From assembly GCA_031216445.1 (NCBI GenBank), contig CM062214.1, positions 20,699,001-20,763,000 on the forward strand: a stretch of 64,000 nucleotides of DNA. The letters run 5' to 3'. Made by a program: the position numbers and the translations under genes. Under the pieces are notes generated by a model that was not told where the DNA came from, did no database searches, and saw only the letters and a program-made list of their open reading frames with translations. This DNA comes from Lateolabrax maculatus. Lineage: Eukaryota; Chordata; Actinopteri; Acropomatiformes; Lateolabracidae. Shown here in pieces: positions 44,501 to 57,549 of this stretch. Numbering within the stretch: position 1 is the stretch's first letter; the number at the start of each line of letters is the position of its first letter.

Positions 44501-45222
44501 ATACATAAATTACATCTGTTCACACATGTTTGTGAAATGTACTCTTTTGCGTACTGCATTGTGTGTCTCTGCTCTTGGTTTCCTCCTGTATAGGAAACCT
44601 CCTCAAGACAATACATAGAGGAACACAATCTCTCCAATACTTGAAAGGATTTGGTTTTGATGTGCTGCTGTGCTCTCCCTTATCTCTCGTCTTCTCTCTC
44701 AGTGTGACTCATCTCAGCCAGGCACTTCTGTTCTGTGCATTTGTATGAAGTGGATCATATAGTGCTCACAAAACAGCATGTCAAGCTTTATTATATATTT
44801 CAAAGAAAGTGGATGTATATGTGGTCTTGTATGGCTTGGATCAACTCACAACTATTGTGAGAAACTCTGCACAAAACTGCACCAGAGAAAACACCTTGGA
44901 GTGTTGATTTCTAGTTGTTTAACAGCTCCCAGCGGCCAAGCTGACCCACTGGGAGAAGTGAGACAAACTCGCCTGTTGTTCTCCCCATTAGCCTGCACCA
45001 GTTCTTGATTAAGTTTCAATAGACTCTCACTAGTTGGTTTCCTCCGCTTAGCCTCCTAATAAATGCCAGGGATGATTTGGCTGCAGTTGTCTTCCCTCAT
45101 CACTGCAAATGACCACTGAGTGCTGCTGCACTGTGAAATCAATAGCCTTGGACTATCAGAGCCACAAACACCAGCAGATTACTGATGAGAGTGATCTGAT
45201 GTGTTTAGCTGTGAATGCGCGC
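41521..45222 (+). other. Probable intron, part 3
   Basis: Ordinary AT-rich non-coding DNA; nothing beyond scattered short T/A runs is recognised. Confidence 0.45.
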
Positions 45223-45310
45223 GTGTGTGTGTGTGTGGGAGGAGAGTGAAAAGAGAGGAAAATAAGGAAAGACAAAGATAATTGTGTGTGTGTGTGTGTG
45301 TGTGTGTGTG
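45223..45310. repeat. Two (GT)n tracts with a purine spacer
   Basis: GT repeats at 45223-45237 and 45283-45310 flank a G/A-rich spacer (GAGAGTGAAAAGAGAGG). Confidence 0.93.
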
Positions 45311-48300
45311 CAAAAAAGAGCTTGAAAGAAAATAAATAGAAAATGAGAAATAACAATTGTATGTATTAATCTGTGTGCTTTTTGTTTACATGTGTGTTTG
45401 TTTCATCCAAAATAATTCCTTGGCTTCTCTTTGAAAATCTCTTTCTATACAAATTTACAGAAATTTCCTTTCCCAACAGAGCAATGGTTAAAATCGATGT
45501 CAGCTAGCAGTCAGTGGCTAATCAAAGTGAGTAGTTGGCCCCCTGTTGCAGACGGCAGCTTTACTCCTTATTGTTTTTAGGGCCGTGTAATTGGTTTGAG
45601 CTGATACACGCTGGAAAGAATGGCGAGACCATGCCTTTATTTGTCCATAATTTAGTGTTGTTCTGTGGTACATAAAGTTTACCAGGCCACTAGCAGATGA
45701 GGATGTCAGTGGAGGGACTAAGACTTTATTTCTCACCCTCACTCAGTGCATGATATTGAGCGATTCTATAATTTGCTATTCTCTTTGTCTTGAGTCAGCT
45801 GCCTGTGGATGGAGAACTTGCCGTGCCGTGCAAGGCAGAGGCAGCATGATTCATCATTTTGGTAGCATACCCCTAGAATTTTTATTCCAGTTTCACTCTC
45901 CATCTCTTTTTTTTTCCTGCAATACGAATCTTGATATGATCTTTCCATCTTATCAATGTGTATGTTTGTACGCAACAAAAGGCCATAAATCAGACCTTCA
46001 TGTGCACTCTGCATAATGTACCTCGTGTTTGGATGAGGAAATGTGGGTGATCTTATGAATAATACAAGCTGCTCAGTCTTCGATGCCAGTGCAGATAATA
46101 ATAAAGCAGGCTTCTATCAACGTGGGCCAACCAGGAGAGGCAGAGAGCCTGGTACATTAGCTGTGGTGATAAATCAGGCATTCACAGAGAGGATTGCTTG
46201 GCACAGGGAGCTCCCTCCGGAGGCCTCCCGGAGCTGTGCCATACGGTGAGGCAAGACATTCAGAATGCCCTCCTTACCCGGTACCACAGGTCTCCAGGGT
46301 GGCTTTTAATCGCCACAAATGGGCGGTGATAACAACTGGCTGTATTTCACGCGCTGTCCGATAGTAACGGCCTCCTGTAGCTTTTACGACAAGAAGATGT
46401 CAGGTTCCTGCCATAATTGGCTCTTCTATGGGGATTTTATGAGTCTGTTTACTCTGTGAGGAGTACTTGTCTCTGGGATGCGATGCTCTCCTAAGGGCCC
46501 GCTGGGTTGGCTGGCTGATATACTTTCAGCTTGTGTCTGCGTAGGAGGAGGGTGTCTAATGATCAGATACTGTATCGCCTACTGATTGATGTGCCTAGGG
46601 CCAAAGCCTGGGGTGGTTGGAGTTATCTGAGCCCGAATCTGACCATCTTCATTCACACGCTCAGAGTGGGGGACAATAGAGTGGAAGACTCGCCTCTGTC
46701 ACTGTGCTGATGGATGACTGCTGTCTGGGCCAATCCAGGGCTATTTTTCATACATTTCCATACAGCGGTAGTGTGTGGGGGAGGGGTTTGCCTCGCTGCC
46801 TAGGAGTGAAGCATCCCGGTAGAGTGAGTGAAGTGTTAGTAACCTCTTTTCTTGTCTTTAACCAGGCAAGCTTGTAGTTTACCCTCCCAGCACATGTTTC
46901 TGTCACAGTGCAAAGCTCCTACAGCCCACGGCGATGTACACACACATCTCCCCGTGTGTTGTGATTATTTATACGTACAGTGTTGACCTGCTGCGCATGG
47001 AAACATCATCAGCAGATGAGGCGACATTAAACATAATTTGCGTCTATGGAGGAAATTGCGATGCATCTTTCAGCCCAATGAGCCATGGCAGAATTAGATT
47101 TGTCTTCTGATTTGCGTTTCTCGTTTGATGTTTTAGTTTGATGATGTGATAAGAGCTCTCCTTCAAAAGTAGGAGATTGTGCCATGAGTCCTGCACATCT
47201 CTGTAGTAAGCCAAGTTATTATCTAAGATTTCCTTTAATCTCCTTTCCCACTGTCAGTAAGAGTGTCCTGACTGGGGATGAAGCACCAGCGCCTACGGCC
47301 AGTCACAGTCACAACTAGAAGCTAATCACCTACACTTCCATTTAATGCAATGAAAGACTGCAGCGGGACATAGAGGAAGCCAGTACTGGTGAGAGTGTTC
47401 GGATTGTAATAACCATCCTATGATCAGAAAACACTGAATAGGCTGAAACGAATACTCGCAAAACTAATTCAAGCGCTAAAAATGTTTGAAAGTCTCTGCC
47501 TAGAAGCTTCATCCATGGAACAACAGAGGAGTGCAGAAACAACATTCACTGTTGCTCCAAGAACTGACACTTTCTCAATCTGTGTTCTTGACCCTATTGT
47601 GTCCTCATGGATTTGTAAAACTTCCATCAAGTATTGACCCAGTTCAAAGTCTGCATTCAGCCAAGAATGGCTAATAAGTGTTCTTGCCCCGCCAATTTTA
47701 TCGAGGATGCTCTGGGAGCTGACTTATGTGTATTTGGGGCATACCAGCAGTGATGGCCAAAGACAACCAAATGCACATGATATTTGTACTACAACTGTCA
47801 TTGTGTCACCAAATTAAATTATTTTTTTTTTTTTTCAACCTGCTATGTAGTCTACCCTCATTGATATAATTGATATATATGGAGTGGACAAAATATTCAG
47901 TCATGCAAACCTTAAGGGTAAAATAGGTGAGAACATTGCATGGATAGAGATGAGCTGGTACAACTAGGGGGGTATGACCCACTGGAAGAAAATTTGAACT
48001 TAAATGATAAAATGCATTAATCTAGCCTACTCTGAAGAGAAAATTTAAAGATTTGTTTAACTTTAAAATTACCCTCCCATTATGTCAGTAGGTTAAATAC
48101 AATAGGCATATATAAATAGCAGAAAAACAAAAGTACACCTAAAAGTAGGTTATTTATTATCAATTATTATTATTATTATTACGGTCTTCCACTGCCTTTT
48201 AGGAGATGGAAATCAATGTTCAGATACAGCAAACAGAAAAAAAGCAGCACATTACTTCCCCCTAATTCTTTTATTCTGAGAATAACACAAGAAGTAACAC

Positions 48301-48810
48301 ATAACACTACATGGTAACATCTGGCTTTACCTGTACTATTGTAGCGTTTCCACTTAGACTGCACTGAGACAGGGTTAAGGTTTAGGTGAGAAGCCTCAGG
48401 CTACTGTGGGCCCCGCCAAACACTATTAGTAAGAGTCTTTTACAAAACAGCAATCCATAACATCAGAGATTTAAATCAAAGCATCAAAATACAAAAGAGG
48501 TCCCACCCACCTATCACTGACTACGCTGGTGATAGTTCAGAGAAGTAATATAGGCTTCTGAAAAGGGTAGTTAGTAATACCCATTCATAATCATTTCCTT
48601 TTTCTCTCCTTTTCCTTTTTTGAACTTTGTTGTTGTTTTGCCTCGGCGAGCCTTCACCAAAACACGCCTCTGCACTTCCCTCTAATCTCCAGCATGCTAG
48701 TGCTTTGGTAACCGCACAGTCCCAGCACACCACATTCATTATTAATGGTGATAAATATCTATGATGTTGGAAGAAAGGAGTGCATGTGTGTGCCAGTATG
48801 TTTGCGTAGG
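45311..48810 (+). other. Probable intron, part 4, with complex-sequence block
   Basis: The 46.05-47.10 kb part is even in composition, nearly free of simple repeats, and rich in AT/GC-mixed motifs such as TAAATCAGGCATTC and TGATCAGATACTG. That is the texture of conserved regulatory DNA, but conservation cannot be tested here. GGAGCTCC, CTCCGGAG and GGAGGCCTCC palindromes cluster at 46207-46230. A T14 run is at 47822-47835. No exon is seen. Confidence 0.4.
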
Positions 48811-48833
48811 GTGTGTGTGTGTGTGTGTGTGTG

Positions 48834-48864
<31 letters not shown>
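48811..48864. repeat. Compound (GT)n(CTGT)n microsatellite
   Basis: About 13 GT units pass directly into seven perfect CTGT units. A further imperfect GT/GC run is at 48970-49010. Confidence 0.96.
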
Positions 48865-49295
48865 TCGGAGGTGACGGGGTGTTCTTGGCTTGTCAGCTGC
48901 GATCACTGGAGACCCTGGCTGATGCCACAAAGCAGACAGCAGAGAGACAGCACATTGTTCTACAGGTTGTGTATGTGTGTATGTGTGCGTGTGTGTGTGT
49001 GTGCGCGCCATAAACACTGTAAAAATGAACCAACAGCAGTCACCCTATTGTCTTCTCATTTCCTCACACCCATTCCCTGCATGACACCATCAAACTGATA
49101 CACTCCCCTGTGCTTTGTAACACACAGTTGTCTATCAGTGACACATGCATGTGTATGTGTTTACCCTCGTGTGTGTATGCATCTGATTGTGTCACTGTGT
49201 GTGGTCACATGCTGTGCTGTGGCGCCGCTGCACCTGTTTCATGTGTCTTAACACGCTCATCATTTTTGCAAAGCCTTACAGGTCCCAGTACCCCA

Positions 49296-49296
<1 letters not shown>

Positions 49297-49358
<62 letters not shown>
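49297..49358. repeat. (AC)n microsatellite
   Basis: About 31 perfect AC units; ORFs on both strands here are repeat artefacts. Confidence 0.97.
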
Positions 49359-49360
<2 letters not shown>

Positions 49361-49537
49361 TGATGAATAATTAAGAAGGCAGCCATGGAGATAAGAGGCC
49401 AGTGTACCTGAAGGAGCGTCTCACACACAGCCTTCATGTCGAACACGCTAGGATTAAACGTTCTTTGTTTCCTCAGCCATACATTTGACTTCATGACTGC
49501 CAGTTGTGTTAAGGTTCTGGAAAAGTCACATTTATTG

Positions 49538-49540
<3 letters not shown>

Positions 49541-49573
<33 letters not shown>

Positions 49574-49588
49574 CACACACTCACACAC
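49541..49588. repeat. (AC)n microsatellite, interrupted
   Basis: Fifteen AC units, then TCTCACACACTCACACA. Confidence 0.95.
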
Positions 49589-49639
49589 CCCCTCACTAAG
49601 TACTCACATAAGGCACAGGAGGCAACTCCTGCCAGGTGA

Positions 49640-50058
49640 GGCAGCTGCAATATGACATGGTGTAAGATGTTTGGTTTTATTTGCCCAGGTTTTGAGATAT
49701 CCATTTCCCGACCCAATGCAATGTGTGGCACTCTGAGCAGTGAAAAAATGACATCTAAAAAATTCAGTGGCAACATCTCTTGCCAGAAACTGTGTCCTGG
49801 TTACTGGATAATTCACGGACCTCACTGTCAACAGTCTCCACTGGAACGCCATTCTGTGGAAGAACAGTGTGTCTGGAACAACAACAAGCTGCGGTTAAGT
49901 TTTCATTTTCCATTGCTGCAAGCACCACAAACAAAAATTTGTGTTTGGGTGATGGCAAAAATCTTTGACAAATGAAAACGAAACTATCTGCATAGCTAGA
50001 TCCCATAGCGGCAACTGAGGAAATACGTTGTTAGTTTTGGGTGGACTGACCCTTTAAC
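49640..50058 (+). repeat. Dispersed repeat (CTTGCCAGAAACTGTG type)
   Basis: Blocks such as CAACATCTCTTGCCAGAAAC, GAAACTATCTGCATAGCTAG and TTTGGGTGGACTGACCCTTT belong to an interspersed family I recognise from percomorph genomes. Non-coding; the overlapping ORFs on both strands are chance. Ends approximate. Confidence 0.6.
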
Positions 50059-51469
50059 TTTTCCATTTATATTAAAACAAATTGCTATTTCCCAAAATCC
50101 CATACCATAAAATGCATAATTACAATAACTAATAAATGCAAACCTGCCGTGCTGAGGCAGCAAACATTTCAAAGGAAATATCAGAGTGTTTGCATATCTA
50201 GTTGTAGCATGTCGTCAGTGTGTAATTGAGGATGCTGTTATCATGGCAGTCAGAGCCCTGAGAGCCATTAACAGGCCAGTCTTTTATGACGTTCTGTATT
50301 ATGGATGCCTCGTGCGTGCAGTTTCATCAGAGGCCATAAACATTGGCCCAGTCAGCAAACTCCACTCATTAAGAGACATTTAAATGTAATTATTTATTGA
50401 TGCCTCTTATGATCTATTGTCCTGGCTGCACCACTTGGGGTTTTTATTTTTCATGGCCTGGACTCGGAGATTGCCCAGGTTAACAGCTGTCTTAACAATT
50501 GCAAAGCTAATTAACGTGTCCTTTTGGTAATCTTAGAAAGGGCGAAGGGAGAGGATTGTCTAGGAAACAAAAATGGAGAAAAAATATTTTTTTAAAAAGC
50601 TTTTTAATAAGCTTTGAAGTACTTTAACAAACAGAGTCTCTAATGGGAAAACTTTCCACTTGCTGTTGTTTGTTCATGTTTTGGAAAGGTTTGTGCAGTT
50701 TCTTTCTGACCTCCAAATGCACCACTGACTCACTGAAATATGATGAAAGTCACTTGACAATGCTGAAATAAGTCTGAGAGCTTAGATTTAAATAATTTCT
50801 ACAAACTATGTATTGCTCAGTAATTCATGAAGTGTTTAAGAAATCAACACACATTTGACTAGTGTTACTACATTTGTAATAAATAGATGATTTCATGGAC
50901 CATGTAAAGTTTTATTGGCCGTTTTACGAGAGACTTTGACAGAGTGCCAATGAAACTCTCCCATTTGACATTTGCTACAGCCAGGATGATAAAGCTGTTG
51001 AACCGACACATTTTATGAAAGACATTTTTGCTCACTTAAGGTTTTATTAGACTACAGAAAGCCACAGACCGGCTCACACAGCCACGAAGGGCCGTGAACT
51101 GGAGCTGAGGAAAAGTCATTAAGAGTTCAAGAGCTATCAAGGGGATAAATTAGACCGTTTTCTGAGAAGAAGAGTTCATATTCCCACAGAACCGTCACAC
51201 TTGCTGTCGTGCCAAACCTTACCCTTGACATTTCAGCTGGCAGTGACACTGTGTGTGGACTAAGACATTCTTGCTGGAAGCGACATGTCTGCAGATAGCT
51301 CAGTGAGACTGATTTGTATGGGTCCACTGTAGCTAATGATATGTATATGGTGTCATTGCTTATGTAGTTTGAATATTTTGCCTCTGTTGCTATCAGAAGT
51401 CAAATAATCCACATGGTCCAAAAAGAATCAAGACTCAGGGACATTTTCTAATTGGCATGATGATGGTTC
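50059..51469 (+). other. Probable intron, part 5
   Basis: No supported exon. Nothing recognised apart from ordinary AT-rich sequence. Confidence 0.45.
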
Positions 51470-51730
51470 TAGCTGAAAAGTTAAGGCATTACCAAGTTTT
51501 GACAATTCATCCTGAGGGGGGGCATGATTGTCTGTCTGTACCATATTTCATGGCAGTCCATCCAATAGTTGAGACATTTCACTCATGGTGGCTTTAGAGG
51601 AAAAGTCAGGGGACTTCTACCAACATTATTAGGATACATCTACTAGGGACCATGGATATCAGTCTAAAATGTCATTGCAATCCATCCAGTAGTTGCTGAG
51701 ATGTTTCACTTTGGACGAAAAAGATAGGCT
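51470..51730 (+). repeat. Dispersed repeat, AATCCATCCAATAGTT family, copy 3
   Basis: GGCAGTCCATCCAATAGTTG and, 130 nt on, GCAATCCATCCAGTAGTTGC give the internal duplication again; AGAGGAAAAGTCAGGGGAC matches the 5860 copy. Confidence 0.7.
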
Positions 51731-51795
51731 GGCTGTAAACAACATGAACAAATACCAAAGAAAAGACAAATATGAGGTCCTTTTGGCGTGGACTA

Positions 51796-51815
51796 CCCCC
51801 CCCCCCCCCCCCCCC
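51796..51815. repeat. Poly(C) tract of 20
   Basis: Twenty consecutive C, i.e. G20 on the minus strand, directly after the copy-3 repeat. Confidence 0.95.
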
Positions 51816-54800
51816 GCTTGATTCATATGTAGCTACTTAATTCCAGTATCACCAGTGGTAGTTACATTATGGCCTATTTCAGCCAGAGGCTCAGGAAGTT
51901 GCTGCCAGCAGAAGCCACCTACTGTTCCTTAAGTTGCTGGAGGTTTAGATCAGCAAAGACCAAACAGCAAAGATATGCTGGATCTAAAATTAGATAAGGT
52001 CCCGCAGGGAGATGCATGCCCTGCTTGCTATTCCCACTTTTAACAGCTTGCAATATCTCCAGATGTATGACCACAACGTTTTATCACAGGAAAATCAAGC
52101 AAGGTAATCAGAAACACAATAGGGGAGGTAGTGTCTCAGTGTGTATAAATGCTTGGTGGTAGATGGTTGAATATGTTAAGAGAAGTGCATATTTTTGATA
52201 AATACTGCCCAGTGTTGCGAGTGTTTTGAGGTTGTGTTGATCCTCAGGAGGATTTGGGCACAAAAGCACCTACAATCTCTCACACATTCCCTGCCCGTCC
52301 TCCCTGTGCTACTATATGTCATACTGGTCACCAACAGTAGCAAGTCTATTTTTAGTCTCTTCTAGCTCACTATTGCTGTGCTGTCTCTATCAAGGTTAAA
52401 TAAGCAATCAAATCAATCAAAAAGCTATCAAAAATGAGAGAAAAATACACTCAACCTGGTTGAAGACCTGTAATCTTTCAAACGAACTCCACATAGACAG
52501 GCTATATATTACACAAACAATTTCTTATCTGACATTAAGCATGAATAGATGTGGGGCTGGGGCTCTCGTTGAGGATCAGAAGGGGTCTAGCTGATAATAG
52601 GCGGATCCAGAGGGATTGGCCTGCCTCAGCAGATAAAAGAGGTTGGCAATACAGAGACAGGCTCCATCCATCAGACACAGAGGTGGCATGTCAGCCACTT
52701 TTTGCACAGCACTGCAGGCTGACGGATGGCTTCACTGCTGACATGAAGACATCTGAGGGGCTGTCATTACCAACGTTCCCCTGTAGCCAACTGGGGGGAC
52801 AGTGGCTAATCAAAATCAATGGGAGCAGGTAACAAGAGAGAAGCTGGGCCGACAGGCACTGAAGTTAACCTTGATGTGCCAGGAAGTTGTTCTAAAGTTT
52901 GTAGCCGGAGCAGCAAAGTACAGTAAATTTCCTTTACAGCCAGTCAATGCAAGCAAATCAAGACTACAAAAATCCCAAGAGACCTTCTCCTTACACTGCT
53001 ACAGAATCAAGCCAGTGGATTATTGTGATTGTATAGCTGCTGTTGTGCATGCTTAGCTGCATAGAAGCGAGATAATGGAAAATAATATGGATGTTATGTT
53101 AGAATTCTTTTTAATTAGCCAATCAGTGGCAGTACGTGCCCATTTACCATCTGTGGAGTGTGTGCATCGTTACCTTACTGTGCCAGGTTTGGTCGTAAGT
53201 GAGTAGAGACGTAGCTGTGCAAAATTTCTCACGTGGGATAGTCTTAATGCACTGCCTAAGTGAGATGGATATGTTTTTAATGACCGGCATCGTTTGGTTG
53301 GCGGCCCAAGTGATATTATGTGGAAAGAGAGAGGAGAACATGCAGCTAATAAGGATGCTGTGGCCAAAGGTTACCGTTAAAGCTCATATTTGTATTTCAT
53401 TGGATTTCTGCGGCTGAATCAGGGACCATTTTTTTCCTTCTTTTTAATGGGGGTGGCGGTAATTGCGAGTCTAATGGAGGTTCACTCTCCCGCTAGTTAG
53501 CTCGGCAGCAGTGGCTTGCTGCTTATTCATAGAACTAAAGGAGAGCAAGGTAGTTCATAGCCTAGAAAGCCATGACATTAGGTGCTAATTTAACTGTATA
53601 CTGTTTGACAGAGAGCTAACCCTTCTTGTTATTGACAGGACTGGAAGCCCAGGAGTATTGCTCCTGCTCATTTAGGGGCATGCACACAGCTCCATTTGAG
53701 GATTAAAAGATAAACATAATTAATCCTCTTTGGTTCGATAAATTGCAATATTAATGTTGATAGTATCTCACACAGTCCGAGGCCCCGACAATCCGTCGTC
53801 ATTACTGAGTCTGAGCTGTTGTAAGATCAATCTGTTGTGCAGAGCCGCTTGCAAAAACACCACAAAACATATATATGTTTTTTTTTTGTGGGGCGCCATA
53901 ATTGTGACCTGCAGAAAAATAGTGGACCCACAACATATGACTGTGCTCTGACCGATGGAGCAGAGTGTTGAGTATGTCGCAGGGCCTCATGTACCACAAG
54001 AGATATGGGAGTGTGTCGGCTGCAGATCATTAGGATGACACAGCTGGGAGAATAGCCTTCAGTCAAACATTTATCTGTGGTCATAGGCACAGCTGAAAAG
54101 TCTTTGTTCGCCCTTAGTACCACTGATGGAAGCCATTTCTTTTCCATGTCCTCTGAAATCAATGTAAAGAATGATTCTGTCAACCCTTCTGCAGCTCCTT
54201 TCATGTGAGGAAAACTCACACTTTTACCTTGCCATCTTTAAAAATGATCCAATTTTCCTTAAAAACACCTTGGACTCATTACAGCTGCACACATTCTGTC
54301 ATTTAATTTCCAAGCCATCAGATCTTTCTCCTCTCTCTCACAAACTAACCTTCAATTAGCTCTGTTATCAAGAATCTGGGGCTTAACCTGAGATAGCGAC
54401 CAGACAGAGGTCGGCCATCATTTCACCAGACCTTTTTGCATTTGAGCATACCCCTCCTCTTTTTGCGCTGACAGAAGTGACACAAGGAAACGTGAGATTT
54501 AATTTAAGACAGCATTGTATTATTTCCAAGTCCTTGGAGAAATAACACTTGTCTTCAATGGAAATGTCATTCGCTTGCCCTTTATGTTTATGGATGGGAG
54601 GCCATGTTGTGAAGGTCTATAACAGGGATACTGTCACTTGGAGTTATTAGATTTAAGAGACTGCAAATAACGAGTGCATTGTCCTCTGGTGGACATTTCC
54701 TGTGTACCCTACACAGGAAATGTCCACCATTATTTAGTTTGAATGGTGTTTTAGAAAGAACTTTGAAAGATGTGCTTCAAATAATAGAAATCAACACTGT

Positions 54801-56590
54801 ACGTATCCAGTACTTGTATTCTGTATAAATTTTTGTGTTACAACATGTACAAGGCTTTGTTGCTCCTCTTAGAGTTTTATGAGACTTTTCCACTGCAATG
54901 GATAATATGCTTTGACTAAAAGTACTGTTTCACTGTTGCTTTTCAAACATTGCAGATGGTTGCATTCAGACAGTCAATTGTGCAGCATTTAAAACTGCAT
55001 CCTTGTCATCCGTTTCAGTGGCACCACAGTGTTGGCACAGAAGGTTGACACATCTGGTAAAAAAGTGGAACCTGACTCAACTTTTTTGCAATGTATTGCA
55101 ACATCATTGTCACACTATGAGCAACATTTCAAACTAAAATGGATTCAATGGAACTGGGAAACGGAACGGATTTGCTCTCAGAGGCAAAGTAAATTTGCAC
55201 GGTGTTTTCCAACAAGTCCTCCAAATTAAACAATAAAATAGATTGTTATTCCATGGCCTCTAGACGACACACAGAAGCATTTTCTGATCTGTCACTTCTA
55301 TCAGCAGATGACATTATTTGTGGAAGGATCATGGTTTGGTTTAAAACAAGTAATTAGTAAAGGTACAGTGGGTTTTTAGAGTGAACGAAAACAGTAAAGT
55401 TGCGTGCTGGACCGTTATAAAGCTCTGTAAAGCCAAGTGGAGCTGCAGATTCGGGTGATAATTCTCAGTAGGTTCATCACTACAAGCGACCCTTTTCACA
55501 TTGTATTATTGTTTTCACACTGCAATTTGATTTTGTTGTTAGAAAAATATTGATTTATAGCTGCTTTCAGTTGAGTATTAAGCAAATTTTATATTATATT
55601 ATTAATTTCCTTATTTCTTTTGGCTGGCTGGTAGTATGGGGGGCCCTATGAACATCAATGAACCCGACCCCCATGTATTAAGTGCTCATGTGTACCAGCA
55701 TTGAAGGTCGACTTTGTTGAGCTACTACTGGACTGAGAGAGAGAGCCTACACATGATTGTCTGCTTGTCTTTTGCTGAAAACTGTTGAGCCGACCACCTC
55801 CAGATTTGTTTCCTTTTTGAACCGATTTACAAACAACAAAACTTGAACAAGAACTTCTTTTGGGGCCCGTACTTAAACTGGGTGCCGATGCCAACTCAAG
55901 TTAAGTCAGAGACAACCCACTTTCAGCCAGCCTTCAATCACTTTTAGCCATCACTTTCTCACAGGCACGCGCACTTTGTTACATAGTGCCCATATCCTAG
56001 ACACTATTAATGAGATTAACAGAAACATCCTGAGGTTCTTGTGCCATATGGTTTCAAACAAGCTTTATGTCTAGTGAAAAGTTGTTGCAGAAATGATAGC
56101 AACAGTACTTGATTACACTTGTGTAGAACAAAACTTTTATTTTTAACAAGGAACCAGGGTTTGGAGGCAAGTCTGGTGGAAATGCTCTGGATGCTCGACA
56201 TTTCAGACAGACTTTCACAGCTGCCTTGCTACAGAAGTGCTGGAATGTATCAAGTTTTGTTGTGTAAAATTGTTCAATGAAGTAATAAGCAACAACTGCA
56301 TCCATTGGGACTCTGTTTTCATCTGCCTGGTCTATATTTTTTCCTAGTTTGAAGTTGCCAAGCTATCAGTTATTCTGATAGTTGTAGAGAATATGATGAC
56401 AAGAAAGAATTAAAAATATATTTTTTATTGAGACGTTCTCACAGTCAATATTGAAGTCTAAACAATCTCTCCACGCAAGATTGCACAATCTGCATCCACG
56501 GTCCACCTGCCGGTTATTCGTTTAATTTGAAATCTCATTTTCATGAGTGGGTAGGCCAGCTTGGAGGGTGGGTATCATTAGATATAAATT
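51816..56590 (+). other. Probable intron, part 6
   Basis: No supported exon. It contains the perfect hairpin at 54688-54728. The stretch 52540-54430 has many mixed-composition segments that could include conserved non-coding DNA, untested. Confidence 0.4.
54688..54728. repeat. Perfect 19-bp hairpin with 3-nt loop
   Basis: GGTGGACATTTCCTGTGTA (54688-54706), CCC, then its exact reverse complement (54710-54728). Confidence 0.95.
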
Positions 56591-56600
56591 AGATTGCTGT

Positions 56601-56745
56601 GGGTTGCCATGGGTTGCCATGGAGGAGACCTATCTGTGGGGTTACCAGGCAGGGGAAGCAGTGTGTGATGGTGCCGGGTGGGAGGAGTGGGTGGATGAGC
56701 GGGAAGGTTAGAAGATATGGAGTTGATTACTTTGGGTTGCCATGG
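56601..56745. repeat. Three GGGTTGCCATGG repeats
   Basis: GGGTTGCCAT occurs twice in tandem at 56601-56620 (followed by GG), and GGGTTGCCATGG again at 56734-56745. Both sites are followed by GGAGGAGAC-like sequence, so this is a local duplication. GTTGCC is an RFX half-site. Confidence 0.8.
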
Positions 56746-57080
56746 CGGAGGAGACTAATACAGTAATATCCAGCTGGTTTTCCTTGGCTGCGGTACTCCC
56801 ATGAATGGGAGGGTGACGAGGAACTTAAAATGAGGAATAGATTGGTTCCATTTTCCAATAGTGCAAAACCATCTGCTAGCATGTGATGGCAACTAAGAAA
56901 TTAGCTTTTTGTCTGGTTTGTTTTGTTTTTTTACTCCTTGATTTTTCAATTGACCCCCTAGTTAGACGCATATTTGTACAATAATATATCCGAATAAATT
57001 ATACTCTCCCAGTCTCTCATTTTCTCTTTTTTTGATTGCCTCTCTATTCTTACTCTCTTCCAAATACTTAATTTCTTGCT

Positions 57081-57102
57081 CCCCCCCCCACCCCCCACCC
57101 CC
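57081..57102. repeat. C-rich tract with G-quadruplex potential on minus strand
   Basis: Runs of 9, 6 and 5 C separated by single A. The minus strand can supply four G-tracts. Confidence 0.85.
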
Positions 57103-57313
57103 ATGCTTTTTTCCTCTGCCTCTTCATGTTTACCTGTGGTGCTGTTCCCTCTGATTGTCTCTCCCGATGGTTGATGAGCGTTTTGATTGGCTGGAGGTGG
57201 TCTCTGGGGTGAGGTCAGGAGGGCTGGCACTGAGCCGTCCCATCTCACTGTGTCACAGCAGCCTGCAATCAGGCAGGCAGGATGAGATGGGGCCCTCTCA
57301 CTTGCTCACCACA

Positions 57314-57335
57314 ACACACACACACACACACACAC
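57314..57335. repeat. Short (CA)n microsatellite
   Basis: About ten CA units in a purine-rich surround. Confidence 0.93.
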
Positions 57336-57549
57336 AGAAACGCACACCGCGGTGTTCGAACACACTGAGAAAAGTGGGATTGAGGTGGAAAGAGGGAACA
57401 AGGAGTGGAAGGAGTCAGACACAGCAAGAAAGGTAGAAAAAGAATTGGTAACAAGTACTTTAATAGAACATGATAGCACTGACAATAGTCAGACAATGGA
57501 GAAGAGAAATATAAAAGGAAATGGAGAGTGTGTGTGGAGTACAGAAATA

